Of a stretch of DNA of 64,000 nt, positions 11,314 through 26,619 are shown one piece after another. The DNA comes from Trichoplax adhaerens (Eukaryota > Placozoa > Uniplacotomia > Trichoplacea > Trichoplacidae): contig NW_002060943.1 of assembly GCF_000150275.1 (NCBI RefSeq), forward strand, positions 12,392,568-12,456,567, given 5' to 3'. A program made the translations under genes and the position numbers. Under the pieces are notes generated by a model that was not told the DNA's origin, searched no databases, and was given only the letters and a program-made list of their open reading frames with translations. Within the stretch, counting starts at the first letter, position 1. Each line of letters begins with the position of its first letter.

Positions 11314-13199
11314 TAAATTGATTGACTGTCTGCTATGGGTTGGATAATGTTACTTGGAACTTTTCTCGCTGGCTGCAGAGATTTAAGAGCTTGTCACTAT
11401 CCTCTCGAGATATACAATATATAAACCGCTTTGTTTATTGCATAATCTACTCGAAGGTAATAGGTGCGAATAAAAACATAAAAGTGTCGAGCTATATTTC
11501 CTATGCTCAAGGCATATCGTGTTGCTCTCGGTCTGTCCTTTCTCCTGGTGATTAGGATGAGCAAATATTGCTACGCTAATATAGAATGTGCAAGAAGCTT
11601 GATCGTTTGCACTACTCCATAACGTGCAGGTGAGGAAATGATGCTTGCAAAGGATGATTTGGATAATATGCAATATTGGTCTTCCTGATCTTTCTTAGTG
11701 GATGCTGCTAGTTTTATCGTTATCACTATGCCAGTACAGTAATGAATAAAAGAAAATGCACAAGATGCAGGAGAATGATACCTTGCAAAAAATTTAATTT
11801 TCTCCGCATTAGAAATTTTAAATGATCAATAAATATTGATACCGTATATCAAGGTGTTAATAAAATCAGAGTGAATAAATTATTTTCCACCTTGGGTAGT
11901 TGTGGGTGTAGGAGGGAGAGTGATGTCGAAGATGAGAGAGCCGATACAGCGTTATTATGATTAGACATGCTAGCTTAGAATTACTGTAGACTGTTAAAGC
12001 CAATATAATGGAATGAAATAAAAGGCAGTAAAGTCGAAAAGCATTAACGAAAATTTTATGATGGTGCTACGTAACTCTATAACTGCGATCTTTCGGATCG
12101 CTACGTTAATATATCACCTGGATATATTATTCGTAAACAACGCAGAATGAAAATAAAGAGCATTGATGAAAACAAATCGATCAAATAGTCTGATAAGAAC
12201 GGAATATAAAATTCACCAAATTAGTCGTTATTCGACGAAACTGCATATAGCCACTAGTCCGATCATTTGTTATTTAGCTGGATACGAGCAAGAATCCTAT
12301 TGAATAAAAGTAAAAGGCATTCTGTGGTAGAATTGCTCAGTATCGATCCACTTGAAAGTAACTTGTAGCTAGTCACAGTAGTTTAGTACAAAATTCAGAA
12401 CTAATTGCAATTGCAATAAACTGCTAATTAATTAATAGAATCTCTTGCTAGCATACTGATGACACGGAAGAGTTATGTTCAATAAAGTCAACACCCATTT
12501 TGCAAAAGAATTATGCCCATCAATCTACTTCAATGGCGCATTTCAGTCGATATTGCCATAACTAGCAGTTTGGTGTGATGGCTAATAAGGTGTTAATTGC
12601 CAGTCATCCTTCTCTCCAATATGCGGTCTATGGACCAGAAAGGATTCAATCATAGTAATTTCGAACAGGATAGCTTTTACACTACGCTTAATATTCATGA
12701 ATCAACTACCGCATTTGATTTTCAATGAAAGTCATTCTTTAATGGATAGCTTAGCACACCGTTGCAAAAGTATGTATTTATCAGAAAGTAACAAGTCAAA
12801 GCTGAAGATTTCATTGATGTGGCAGAGTTATGCCCTTCATAACATTACTTAGCTCTTTCTTGTTTTGAACTAGCCATGATTTGAGTAGTAGTTCATTAGA
12901 GAAATTATAAAACAATGAAAACTTGTAAAATATAACTCTCAAGGTCTCTGTTTACCAAATGATGATAATCCAAGATTAATAAATGCTGAAGAGTATATTT
13001 TATTCAGATACAAATCCAAGCTAGAGTTCAATTCACTTTTTTGACCCTTCTAATTTCAAAACTACATCAGCAATATTGATCATGTGACGCAATGCTGTTT
13101 CCTCAAAATCACTCTTATCCGCATGAAATTGATGTAAATACGTTGCGTATCGGCTATAAATTTTAAAATATAGAATAAGATGAAGAGTAAATCTGAGAG

Positions 13200-13640
13200 A
13201 TAAAAGCATCTTTTAATTACTAATGTTCAAATCTTACGCAAGGATTGCCTAATAATTGTCAATAGCGCATAGAGCCTTAACATATCATTAAAATTTGTTT
13301 ATCTAGCATAAAATGGAGGTGGATGTAAAATTTGTTACATCGTTTAATAACTCTGTTTGTTATATGCGAGATCATAACTCATGGTTAAAATTTATTTCTT
13401 CTGTAAGAAACTTTGGTAGGTTTAATTAGTAACATCTTTTAATTGCTCTGTTTGTTACATACGGGATAATAGCATACTATTGAAATTTGTATATCCTGCA
13501 TAAAACAATATCTTTTATTCTGCACGATGCAATTCGCAACATCTTTTAATTATGTGCAATTATTATTGTCTAAATCTTGCGTAAAGATTAGTCTTAACTA
13601 TTTGCGGTATATAGGACTATAAGTCCACAATACAAAATTA
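13200..13640. repeat. Diverged tandem repeat, ~100-130 bp period, four copies
   Basis: Copies begin near 13207, 13335, 13431 and 13532. They share ACATCTTTTAATT, CTCTGTTTGTTA and AAATTTGT blocks separated by variable sequence. Confidence 0.65.
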
Positions 13641-16600
13641 AAATATCATTTTCGGGAGAGGGAGGGAATTTATTTTTCTTACATGAAACAGTGTACTTTA
13701 TTCTACACGTTATGATGGAGTTCTAAGATACTAGAAAAAATACTAATGATTGAACGCGTTGTAAACGCTTTCTGGAACCATTCATTTATGCGATCTGATA
13801 GACTGGTATAAAAATTACGAAAGCTCCATCAGTATCAAAGGGACATTAATGAGCTATAAGAACCGCTATTTATTTTTTTGCAATCATGCATATTTTCCAA
13901 GAAGAATATGACAACAACTACGTCATGGTTAAAATTAAAATTCTATTGATTGTATACTAGTATTATGTTAATATATTATTTTATACGTAAATATACGCGT
14001 AAGTGAAAGAGTTATAGACTCATAGCGTCTGTTAGACTTTATTATCATCACTCCTTTTCCTTTAATTAATGGATTGATTAGTCTTCTCATACATCCCTTT
14101 TTAATTAGTTAGTCGGTTAGATAGTCAACTAGTTTATCAATTGCTATTAAATTGTAAAGACTATAATCTTGGGTGCCAAGATTTCTTCAGTAATAAATGG
14201 TAGTAAATCTCTGACTACCTCGTCTACACTATCTGTGACGCTATAATTATACCACAGTATTCGGTCGTTGGAACTGAATTATTTGGTGATATAGCTAATC
14301 TCGCCTCTATAAGTCAGTAAGTGGCGTTCTCCGCAAGGATTGGCGTGTGTAGACTACTTTGTCACTAGTGGCGTGTGACAATATGCCTACTGGTATGTTT
14401 ATAGAGTCGCTGGCTTGAAAATGAACTGAAAAAATTATACACGGCTATATTTTAGATTCGCTAAGTACTACATATAAATAATTAAGATTCCAGATAAGCC
14501 TTCATAAGATACATTATTTCCAGCTTTATTGAAAATTTAGTAATTGCTATTGTATTCTTCTATTACTGCCCGTAGAACATAAAATTCTTAAACATTATCA
14601 CTCTCCCAAATTTGTCCTAAAAACAAAAATAAAAGTTGTCATGGACGTATTAAATGGATCTTTAATTATTAAACTAAATACTACTGTTTCAAATTAATCG
14701 CACACGAAAAGTTAATATGACGATGTTATAACGTGTAATCCCTTTGGTTTCATATGTAGAAAAATTTTAGTGCTTGGATATGAAGTCTCTAGAATGATTT
14801 TACATGCCTGCGAAATGTCAGAGATATCTCTAACGGATGTTTCATGAATAAAATGATCATATAAATTAGTAATAGTTACCAAGCTATCGGTAAAATGTTA
14901 AAGCATATCCGACTTACTGTCCCAATTGCTTGGAAATAAAATCAGTATAAGATTTGAAGTAATACGGTTTTATCTCGTTAGAGGCAAATTTTATGAAATA
15001 GTATTGCCAGTCTCTCATCTAACGTAATGCTTCTATCAAACGTGCTTATCATATAATTTGTCGTGTTTTATCAATGTTCATTGACTTTCTAAGTTTTCAA
15101 TACATGATGAAACTCTTAATTTTACTGGAAGTTTTGTTAACGTGTGTGTGAAAAATTCACTGCTGACGTTTACAATACAGTAATAGTTTTATTTGATATT
15201 TTATATAAGTTCGGTTTATATCCTAAATAATTTATCTTACCGTATGTGATAGAGTGTCTTCTTAAAAATATAACAAGAACTGCTGTTTCTTGTAAACTTC
15301 ACTTCATTACATAAGATTAGGTTCATCTTACAACTACCAAGGACTATCTAATTGCAATCAGATTATATAATAAGCGAATAAACTTTACAGTATTATTACG
15401 TTTATTCGATCAATATACTGTTCAGTGTACAATATATAAGAAGATGAATTTGTATGGAATTTCATTCGAACTATGATTCTATTAGCTTTGTTTAATTTTT
15501 TATGTAGAAAAAAACAAATCTTCTTACTCATTTACTGAATAAGTAGTTTAGTTAAAAAGCTGCAAAGTAAAATCAATATTATTTAGGGATAGTAGCATAG
15601 AATCTATGGTAACTATAATAAGCTGATTTTCTAATTATGGTTTCGTTAAAATCTAGTTTAGAAAATGAGTAATATTCGTATAATCGCTATTTATTATTAT
15701 GCATTGCCATTAAGCTATTAATCGTATGGTCAGAGTAGCCTTTTTAAAACATAGCCGGGTACAAGTGGTCCTGTTATCTTCAATTATAATATTAACGTAG
15801 ATTCTGTAGAAAGGTTTTGCACATTTAAAGTCCATATGTTATATGCATATAGTAGATTTCCTAGTGAGATGGCAATATTTCTCACGTCAAAATACTATGA
15901 ATTCACAACCAAAACATTCGATCATGCTAGCAGAAAAATACTTACCCACACATAATAGGATATTTATTTCACATCCTTCGATACAAGTAATAAAAGATTT
16001 AAGCCAAGTTGCTATTATTAATTAACACACAAATATATCAACTATACCCGGCTACAGTAAAACGAAGTATTAAGACAGTGGGTTTCATTTTATCAATTAT
16101 AGTATAAAAGTAATCGTTATGAAATGAAGAAATGCCGTGCTAATTCAATGTAGATCTATTTAACACCAATAGTAGTTTTCTCAATCTAAAAATTCAAAAA
16201 ATTGGCTACCAGTACTATCAAACTTTGAAAATAAACTAATAAAATCAAATGAAGAAGTAATATAAATGATTAATGAAGAGTTTCTGAAAAATTTTTGCAT
16301 TGCGCTTTCCTCACAACATGATTACTTTTAGCAGTTTTTATTAATTTTAAAAATTTCAACGATAATAGGAACACGATTTTTCTTGTTATTGCAGGTCTTA
16401 CAAAAATATAATGACATTTTCCCATGTGAATTAGATATTGATGATTATAGCAAAAATTGAACAATGTAATAGTACAATGTTCATTTATTCATGTAGCAAT
16501 GCTGCTTGACTTGACTTTTTTACTATGCTTGATTAGTTTAAATACGCAAAGCAATAAGAAATTGAAAGTAAAGAAGGTAATTTATGAATAAAATGGTTAT

Positions 16601-19600
16601 TCGAGGCTGATTTTATTAGTAGCCATTAAGAATAAAATAGTAAACACAAGTTGAATCATGAATTGCTAAATACCACAAACTATTCATCATGTCTCTTATA
16701 AATGATAGTATGCGGCATAATTATCCCTCAGATATATGCTTAAATAACATCTTTATTATAAAAAGCTTCTAATGAAATCAGAATCCATCGTGTCATATAC
16801 AATTTCTTTCAAATTGGATAAGGACAGAAATATAATTCTGCCGTCGATGTAAAATTTTACAAAAAGTGAAGATAGCACTTTAATCTGGTCCACCGTCTGG
16901 CATTGACTTCTTCAGCACGATATTTTGGTTTAATTTATAAGGATAGAAGTTTAGTCAGATAGTATTGCTTTTAGACGACAAAGACAGAAGCTATCAGATT
17001 TAGAAAAGGAAGGAACCGACTACTGCGGAAGTTGAATTTCTGGCTTAAATCTACTATCGCATATTTTATTTCATTAAGTTTACCCTTTATCCATCTGCTT
17101 CTTGCATTCTTGAACGGACATCTGTACTATTATATTACTGAATCGATATACATCTCCTACCGGTTAAGTTAAAATTAGAATTTTCAAAGAAACTTGTTTT
17201 GGTAGACTTATTTCCCTATCATTGTTAGTCAATCTAAGCTGTTAAATATATCTTAACGGATATTCATACCATGTCTGATCGTATCTTGTAAACTATACTG
17301 ACAGTATAAATATCCAAAGTTGTTGTTTGGACGCCTTGAATCAAGTTTATTGATATCGATGGCAACGATTGGCAATTTATTGATCTTAGCAGGGGTAAAG
17401 TTTCCATTTTGAGGAGCGCAACCGTCGCTTTATTGTATACGAAGAGTTATGAATAAAAGACAAGAAAAGCTGGAATTCATCTGTAAGAAACGGAATTTTT
17501 CTTGTATTTAGAATAGGTAAGGTAAATATATTTATAGTACTACAAATACGATTGATTAAATACCAACAGTCTCTTTAGACCCTATCAGAATCAATTGTTT
17601 AATAAGTCGTAAAAATAAATCTAGTTATGCAGAAATTAATCCGCTAGGCAATAATGCTGATGCTGCAACAGAGTAATTTAACATGATTGTAAAATTGTGG
17701 TATTTGATTACAAAGGTAGTGCCGCTATGCGTTTATTATATAGTCGTTAAGTAGCTCTGTATTACAGATCGATTTATGGACCTAAGATATTGTTATCCGT
17801 AGCGAAGATTTTCTTTATTTATTACCAGGGGATATAAACTCGAAGGGGAAGAGAGACGATTCCAATATAATAGCCAAAATAATAGTCATCTGCCGTATGT
17901 CTTCCCTAAAGTTCTATTTAAGTTACAGCAGCAATATGAGCATATCATCTCAATGTTGAGGATGCTATAAAGAAGCAACGTATACACGATTGGGAAAGAA
18001 AACGATTGTGAATAAGAATCATATCAAATTTCGAGAGTATTGCCTATATTGGAAGTACAGATACGAAACAATATAGATTACAATAATATTGATAATGAAA
18101 GAAGTAGTTTTAAATATCATTCCAGAACCCCGAAATCAACGTGAATTTGAAATAGTAATAACAGACGATTACATATCTTGACGTTTTTGACGAATAAAGT
18201 GAATACAAAACGAATAAAAAGAAAGAATATAGGAGTAATAGGAATCATAAAAATTCCAGGATATTTATTATATTTGGCAATTTTAAAGTCTGCAAATCCA
18301 ATGGAATAGATGATAGAAGAAAATCCCTTCAATATACACGATACAGGGTACTTAAGTCATGAAATTGATTTTATACTCTGAATCGGTATAGATTTGTCCG
18401 TGAAATAGGGGTAAATAAGTTATTTCGACGTCTTCACATGAATGACAAAGATACCATTTTATCGCATTATCCTTTTCAAGTACAAAACTATTACTTTCAT
18501 GATACAATTCATTAACTGTAAATGCTACCAAAATGGATAACTTTAATAAACAATAATAGAAGAATGAAAGGTAGAAGTATAAATATAGTGAAAAATTCTT
18601 ATCCAATATTTGTTAAAGATCAGTTCGTGTAAAATAAAAAACTTCTATCAATCCATCGTGGAAAAATAGGTCCTTTACTACTTTTTTCATTATGCAATTT
18701 GTAAGCCAATAGAAACACTGTAGTAGAATCATTATTAGTATTTTCGAACAAATAATTTATAAAATGGTATTTCTTGCTGATCTACGAGTGCTTTGATTCA
18801 ACTGCTTTTTGGAAGCTTACTCTTCTTGTATTTCCATCATTGAATATAAATTATTGATCAGTCACAATTACTCCTATGCAAACAATTTGACAAAAATGTT
18901 CTATTTCACCTATTTTTAATCCATTATTGATGCTTAACTTAGCGTATAAATTGAAACCTGTCAATTTTCTATTTATTCTATCTAATGTGGCTGATATTAA
19001 TAAGATGCAAGAAATCCGATTAATATGAATCATCCAAATTTCTATGCTCGCAAAATAGTCTTCGAATGAGAAGGAAAACCAAGTATGAATAAATATGACA
19101 ATAGTCGGTTAGTCTCAGTATTATCATTTATTTCTGAGTAAAAGTAGCGTTTAATGATATATAGATTTACTTTCTAAGCCATTTCAAAGCCCGTGTTAAT
19201 CAAAGAAAAATGATAACTTAACATTACTGTAGAATTTAAGAACTAATTTAATGGTCTATTTTTACTTTTGATGTCATCTATTGAATTTATAGTTCAAATA
19301 AAGCACCAACAATTCTAGCCTAATTTCAGAGTTTATCCTATTAATCCGCTTTGATCTCAAATCTAAATAAATACCACTATAAAATTATTCTTATTCTGAG
19401 TTGAAACATTAAATTAGCATTTACAATAAATAAGCTCATTATTACCGCTTTCTCATCTTAAAATTTTTACAAACTACTATACTTTTTAATTAACAAGACC
19501 ATAGAGTGAAAACGAAATTTGGTATGAGTTCTTGAGATTTCATAATATTTAGCGAATAACTCTGTCTATTTTTAAATTCTATTCTAATTTGTAATGATTA

Positions 19601-21959
19601 AGGTCGAATCCAACAATAGATTTAAGTAAAGTATCGGTAGACAGCTTCTAATTTTAGAACATATCCTGATATTAGAAGTTATTTTTTCCGTTGCTCTTAT
19701 ACAATCTTAACTCAACCATTTCGCAAATGATTCCAATGCTTAATTGGCAAGATTAGACTTAAGTAGGATTTTGAAACACGTATTAAGATTGTCTGTAACT
19801 TATGCGATTTCATGATATGAATTAAGTGTATTCTATTTTTCGAAATGTATTCCTAACGTAGATTACGATTACCTTTATACAATCTTAGAGTTTCTACCAT
19901 TTTCTGGCAATATATCAAGTTAAGGCTATTTATATCTTTCTTCCCTTCATTTAATTTAATCCTAAATAAACAGTACAATTAATCCATTGCCTTAAATTCA
20001 ATTTGATCGTCGTACTTAATCAATAATTCAAAGAATAGACTAGTGACCTAATTAATTAAATTAATATTCAATTTGATGCATATTGTTAGTGGATTTAATA
20101 TGTGATTCTGATCTTACATATATTTTTTATAATCACCTGACAATACGCGCAAATTATTTCAGATAGTAAAAATTTAGAACGTGGACAAAGTAGCAGGAAA
20201 AAGTCAAATAGATCATTACGTTTATATATTGAAATTTCAAGCCAGAACGACTAGAGACAGAACTTACATAGTGTATAATATACACTGTATAGCCTAATAC
20301 AATACGGAATATTTTCTTGTAATCAAGGTTAAAACATCTCTTTGGAAAGGTAATTTACAGGAAGACCAGATCGTCAGCTCATTAGCATTTTTTACTCCAC
20401 CTTGTTAGATAATATCGATATGGTAATCAGAGAATGAGAAGAATTAATACAAATAGAAGATAATTTTAGTTATCTAGTTTGCATTAGGAAGAAGAATAAG
20501 TTTATGAAGCCCTTTGCATTGTATTATTCTGTTAAATGATAAAAGGCGTGAATGGTGAATGGTATATTGCCGATTATTTTTGATTACTTTTCATACCAGA
20601 TAATTCGGGCTATAAGAATGCCAATTTAATTAAAAGTAAAGCTTACATAGGAGTAAGAGCTTATATAGATTGTATTTTGTCATTCAATTCGTAGCTTATT
20701 TTATATTGGAGTTAGGATATTTGCTTTACCCCATTTGCAATCAATTATTAAAGTATTGCTGCTATCATAACAGTCAAGGGAGTTAAAGCTGTTTAGTATT
20801 CGATTAAATACTACGATATACCTAGTCAGCTTCGCATCAATCAAAATAAATTAAGGCTATTATCGCGAATATGCGGTCGTTTAGAGTTACTCAATGGCTT
20901 TCTAGATTGTACATGAACTTTGCAATGCAGTACCTAGTGCGTATTTAAAACTTTCATTATCGATATACAATCCTTCCATCGAAGTTGTCTTAGTAAGTGA
21001 TATGGTTAGCTTTAAATTCATTTTAACTTTGTTGATAGTAAACTTGTTTCCAATAGCTGTTGTAGTGTATTTAGAATATACTGTAACTATATTCTACTCT
21101 TAAATATAGACATGTTGTATTGATCTTATATGTAGACATATCTACAGTCTGTTCGCTCTACATTCAAATATAGCTTACTACATTTAGTTATTACAGTCCT
21201 CACTATTTTCTACAATCATCTGCTATTCCATAACCTGTTATGGTATATGTTGTATCTAATCCTACAATCATGTTATCTGCATGTATTCTAATGCCATAGC
21301 TATAAATACCGCCGTTTTCTACCTTAGATTTGTTAAGTCGCATTATTAGTCACAGTTAATATTCACACTTTACTCACGGCAGTTACCACGCTGACCTACC
21401 GTAATTATCACACTGTCCCTAACTACAATCTACAATAAAGTATCCTCTTTTCTTGAACTCCTTGTGCAATTAATCCTCTGCATGGCAACTAAAACCACAT
21501 TATCTGGCTCTTCGAACCCTCCATCACAGCTGTCATACACTGTATGATTTTATTTCAGTTTTATAGTGATAGAAATTTGAACTAAAATTACCATAAGTTT
21601 GATAATATATAATTATCTTACAATCCGAAGCAATAACAGTTTTCAGTGATTTTTATCCTGACAGCTATCTCAGCTTATCTTGTTCCATCGGATAATATAC
21701 CGGTACTTGGCTTTATTCTTGAAACTATTCTCGATATTTGATATGCCACATGAGATGATTTTTTTACGAGTGATAGTAAAAGGGCAAGCTATGATTAGAA
21801 TTACTATAAGCTGGTTATCTTGCATTACTTACTAAGCGTAGAATCGTCGTAACACATTTTCATTTTGACGACTTTCTTCAGGCATCGTACTCTATCAGAT
21901 ACGAACTCGACTTTCTTCTTTACAGTATTATTTCTGATGTTTATTATAAATAATTCGGC

Positions 21960-22720
21960 TATACTAGATATGAATCAGTTGGTTTGTATCACTGCCGCAT
22001 TGGAAGATATATTCTACTTTTCACTTTTAATGTTATTCTTAGCATTTGATATGAATAATTATAATTAGTCAAAAAGAAACATGATGATGATCATCATCTT
22101 GAATATAACTGGAGTGTAGTAGTCATTATCTGGTACTGGTATTTTATTTAGATGAACTCTTCATGTAAGCAACAATCTCAGTTGCCATTTGCTTCCATAA
22201 TTGCTCCCATAATTACCGCGATTGATTTGTAATTGTATCATCAAGAACGATTACTTATTCTCTATATTTGACAAAAATCAATCCCATCAATAGTAGGCTA
22301 AAATGATTCGAGCTCTCTAAATTCATGGCGTTGTAGTGGCAATGGGCAATATAAGACGTGAATAAACGGCTTTTCTTGTATCACATTGGACATTGTATCT
22401 AATTTATTACTCTTTATGCTTTTTCTAGCATTTGACACAAATAATTAGTCGAAAATAAATATCCTAATAACCATCTTGAAAACAACTAGAGTCTAATGGA
22501 TATTTTGCAATACTGTTACGTTTATCGAAATAAATTCTTCATATCAACAACAGTTTTAATAGCCATTTGCTCTTATAATATGTTATAACTATTGCAATCA
22601 ACTTCCAATGGCATTAATAAGAACGAATATTACATATTCTCTAAGCTTGAGGTAAGTCAATTCCGTAAATGACAGACTAAAATGACAAGAGCTTTCCAAA
22701 TTCATAGAGAGCTGAATTAA
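21960..22720. repeat. Tandem duplication, period ~386 bp
   Basis: GCATTTGA...AATAATTA...TTAGTC occurs at 22042 and 22428. In both copies it is followed by ATCATCTTGAA/ACCATCTTGAA, AACAACTAGAGT-like and CCATTTGCT blocks, and finally by CGAGCTCTCTAAATTCAT or CAAGAGCTTTCCAAATTCAT. Divergence is considerable. Confidence 0.7.
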
Positions 22721-23605
22721 TAAGAGGCTATAAATTTAGATGCAAATGAATGATGGGACAAATTTCCAACATGGCCATAATCTGACCTCCTATGGCTCCC
22801 TTGCTTCTTAGAAACGGTTCTTCCTGGGATTCATTTCATTCTTAGTTGGTCAAAATCGTACCCGAAGAAGGGGATAGAATGATAAGAGCAATCTTAATTT
22901 GAACCAAGTTATGTGTGATTAACAATGCGAATGCTACTCTTGAGACATCTTCTGAACAAAAAATTATGAAAAACGTGGCATTCAACGAGATGGAGACACG
23001 ACTAAATCTTGTCTATTAGCCGATGAATAAAACGGGTTACTAATGGCCTTACATATTACTTGATTGTTTTTTTTCATTTTAAGGCACGAAAAAGCTATCC
23101 GACACATATTAAAGAATAGATTTGAGACGAGCAATCAATAATTTATCCTTCCGGTAGAGATGTTTACCCATATTTTATTGGTCTCACACCTACGTCATGA
23201 TTATTTTGGAATAATATCGTCTAAACCATATAATCAATCACGAAAATAAGTTTTACTCGGTTAATTTCTATTCCATCCCATTGATTGACTTTAATCATCG
23301 ACCCATCCGCCCACTTTCCTACTTTCATAATAAAATGGTATAAATAAAAATGAAATGATAATTTTATATTTAAAGAGGGGATCAGTATTACCCTAATAAA
23401 TTATTGCTGGATAGTTGGGCTATCGTGAACATCGAAAGGATGTTCATCAATTTATATCTGTTCGTTTCATTTGCTGTTCTTCCCAGCAAAAATATAAAAT
23501 AATTAATGCAATGAATGATGAATGATGTTATTAATATTACCATCTTTTATTAATAATTTAATAAGGACTTTAATGATACAATACATTCAATATTGAATAA
23601 AAATC

Positions 23606-24025
23606 TTATCGATTTAAAATAATCATTAAACTGTTCCACTTATGTAGTATAGGCTGAATGGTCAAGACTTTTATTTCTACACTTGTGATTGAAAAATATC
23701 CGACAGAAATCGCAGTAAAATACGGATAATTGAGCTCTAAGATAAAATTATTATCATGTATTATTTTTGTATTGAAAAAGTATTGATTTTTTTGACTTTT
23801 AAATGGATCAGTAACTGAAATATTTACGTTATATATTAATATTTCTGTATTTATTGCTACTTTAAATTGCACTTTTTCATTTTCTGTTCTTCCGCTTATT
23901 CTATTCATGACATGCTCTAAAGTTATCGATTCAATGGTCCTAGCTTGTATTATCCTTTCTTTTACAAGTTTTTGTTGGTTATAATTAACCGAATAGGCAT
24001 CACTTTCAAAACGTAAAGTATTCAT
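23606..24025 (-). CDS. Hypothetical 139-codon ORF, possibly spurious
   Basis: A minus-strand open frame of 139 codons, the longest in the desert apart from the known genes. For this AT content I estimate that less than one such frame is expected by chance in the window, so it stands out slightly. The translation is rich in Ile, Asn and Val, with alternating hydrophobic patterns suggesting beta strands. It has no signal peptide, membrane helix or motif I recognise. No neighbouring exon was found. It could be a single exon of an unknown gene or chance. Confidence 0.25.
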   Translation of the reverse strand: MNTLRFESDAYSVNYNQQKLVKERIIQARTIESITLEHVMNRISGRTENEKVQFKVAINTEILIYNVNISVTDPFKSQKNQYFFNTKIIHDNNFILELNYPYFTAISVGYFSITSVEIKVLTIQPILHKWNSLMIILNR

Positions 24026-25510
24026 TCTAACTAGTCATGATGTCAGTTATTGTCTAATAGGGTAATGAGAATCATCACTAGACTTTCATCTGTCCTACAA
24101 CGAGATCAAGATTCTTGCTGTCTATTCTCCCGCATGTTTATTTTTAAATTTTTAATCTTGATATTATGATGTAAAGCTTTACTTTGAACCCAATGCTATA
24201 ATAATATATAATTTATCCATTTCTATTGAGTCATAGACAGATTATTTATATAATTTGGTTCGAAGCGAATGATTTTATTCAATCGCTCAATTTATCTTTT
24301 CAATTTATAATTTATCCAATTCATATTTCCTGACACATCACGCAGATTATTTATATTCACTAGTTGAAGTCTAATAAATTCATTCGTCCTATCATATTCA
24401 TTTCTTATCGACCATCATCACCAACATTGAAAGCAGCTTCCTAATTTCTACAGTCTCGATAGCCGGTCTTTTCTCCAAGGTAAGCTCGATCATATAGCAG
24501 ATTAGACGCGATTTTTTTGATTTGTAGTAAGATGGTAAGGCGTAGATCAAGTTTATTTCCTTGGTGGATAGCAACTATTTTCATAATATACGCCTATACA
24601 TCGAAAATAGGATGCCTTAGCCAGAAGAATTCCGATTTAATTTATATAAAGTTCATTTACCATATTAAAGCAGCGGCTTTAAAGTACAAGATAGAAAGAT
24701 GATTAGCATTTAATCCGTGCAGTAGTAACATTTTAAGGATACATACAAATTCATTATAGCCAGTACCGGCATTTGCATCGAAATCAAGCAGTTAAAGCCA
24801 ACTCGTAGTTTCAGATATAGTCATCTCTTAACAAATATAATGATAGATAATACAAAGCCCTGTAATTCTTCGGCACATGATGAAAATAAGCAAATCATGA
24901 AATGACTCATGATGGGAATCATCAATGAATGAAATGACCGAGATATTTTATGCTGATATCCTATCTCATCAGGATGTAGCTAAAAAATCAGGAAAATTGG
25001 TAAATTTAAAATTTATATTATATATCTTGTTATAATATCGAAGAAGTGTAAGAAGGGTTCAGATTTACATGCTTTATAAGGTTAGGGAGTTGATTACTTC
25101 AATTGATATTAAATACAATACGAATAAAATAGGTTATAGCACTTATTTAGGATTTTTTATTGCTTAGATTTAAATATAATTCGCTGAAAGCTTCCAATTT
25201 AGCTGTTTTTATTTCATAAAGTAGATAGTTAGTTCGAAGGTGATACAGAATTTAATTATTGTATAATATCGATTTAAATTTGGATTACATTGCCATGCTG
25301 CAGTTGCGGTTTAGTAACGATTGAATTGGGTTCATATCGTAATGTATTGGAAAAGACTATTAGCCATATAGTAGAAACGATTACTAGAATAGCCAGATTA
25401 CCTTTACTGACCCAGTCTTGTACTAATTGTAAGCATTGAGCTATTCTTTATATAAATGTAACTGTAATTTCAACACATTACAACGAGTATGTAATCCGCC
25501 TATTTGTGCA

Positions 25511-25529
25511 CCCTAACCCTAACCCTAAC
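25511..25529. repeat. Interstitial telomere-like tract (CCCTAA)3C
   Basis: Three perfect CCCTAA units plus one C, the animal telomeric hexamer, in the middle of the gene-poor region and far from any visible chromosome end. Confidence 0.85.
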
Positions 25530-25536
25530 TTTAAAA

Positions 25537-25555
25537 TTACCAATACCATTGGTAA
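25537..25555. repeat. Perfect inverted repeat TTACCAAT-ACC-ATTGGTAA
   Basis: An 8-bp stem with a 3-base loop, starting 7 bp after the telomere-like tract. It could extrude as a small hairpin or bind a dimeric protein; its role is unknown. Confidence 0.7.
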
Positions 25556-26619
25556 ATCAAACATGATTACCATTAAGTATTTTTTACATATAATATTCTA
25601 CTACTTAAAAGGCATTTAGCCTTGGCTATAAGGAGGTTATACCCAATTAATTTAAACAAACCAGGTAGATAAATATCTTGAGTTAAGCTGATGGTTAAAG
25701 CCGATATTGACGGGTCGTCCTTACTTATAACATGATAAATGATACAGACAGAATCTATATTTCTCTTCATAAGCCCATAAAATGGGAAATAAATTATGCT
25801 TAAAGTCTACTACATAAAGTAATATAAGTACAATATGTATACCTGCACTAGAATAACTGATTATAATAATTAGGCAATTTTTATAAAGTTATTTCAGTGG
25901 TTTAGAACTACTGTAGAGAATGAAATTCTAAAGAAGTCAGCAGGAAAAGCGTCATAAGATGCAGTTGAAGATATTTTCGGGTAGTCATAGCGACAATTAA
26001 ACTAAGAAATAATAAGAAGAATTGCTTCGGTTGATGAGATCAATTTTTCATTGATCAATCCGCCAATTGTAATAATAAATTTTCCATAGCTTGAAAATAA
26101 GATGCCTTACTAAATCTAATTTCTTAATTATGGCGTAGAAAAGGTGTAAAATTTAGTAGACATGAAGACGGCTAAAAACAAACTTATTATACATTAATGT
26201 TGGCGCAGAAAGGAAGCGTCATCATTCCATGAATAGGGAGAGAGCGGATAGAAAAGAATGATAATGATACCGGATTAAATCTTTACTATATTAACCTCGA
26301 ATAAATATCAGCACTAATATGAGGGCAAAATAATTTCCCTACTTAAATTTTTAGGAAGTTGGGGTGTCTACGCCAAATTCTTATTAAAATTATTAGAAAT
26401 CATGGAATCATGTAACCTGTTTCAAAGAAATGGGTTTGTTTGTGAAAAGGAGTGATCAACGTGAAGTGTTTTTTCCGCGATTTTATGACGTAATCATGTA
26501 TTAATATCCTCCAATAACAAATGATTTTCTGAGTTATATTGTTGCTGGACAGAATGTTTGTCTTGTACATCAACTACTTAAGAGATCGTTCCATTACAAG
26601 CATTAAAATACTTGCAAGT

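Noticed and set aside
11383-11673. 96-codon minus-strand ORF upstream of the kringle gene
   Set aside because: No signal, motif or connecting splice site; the length is within chance expectation.
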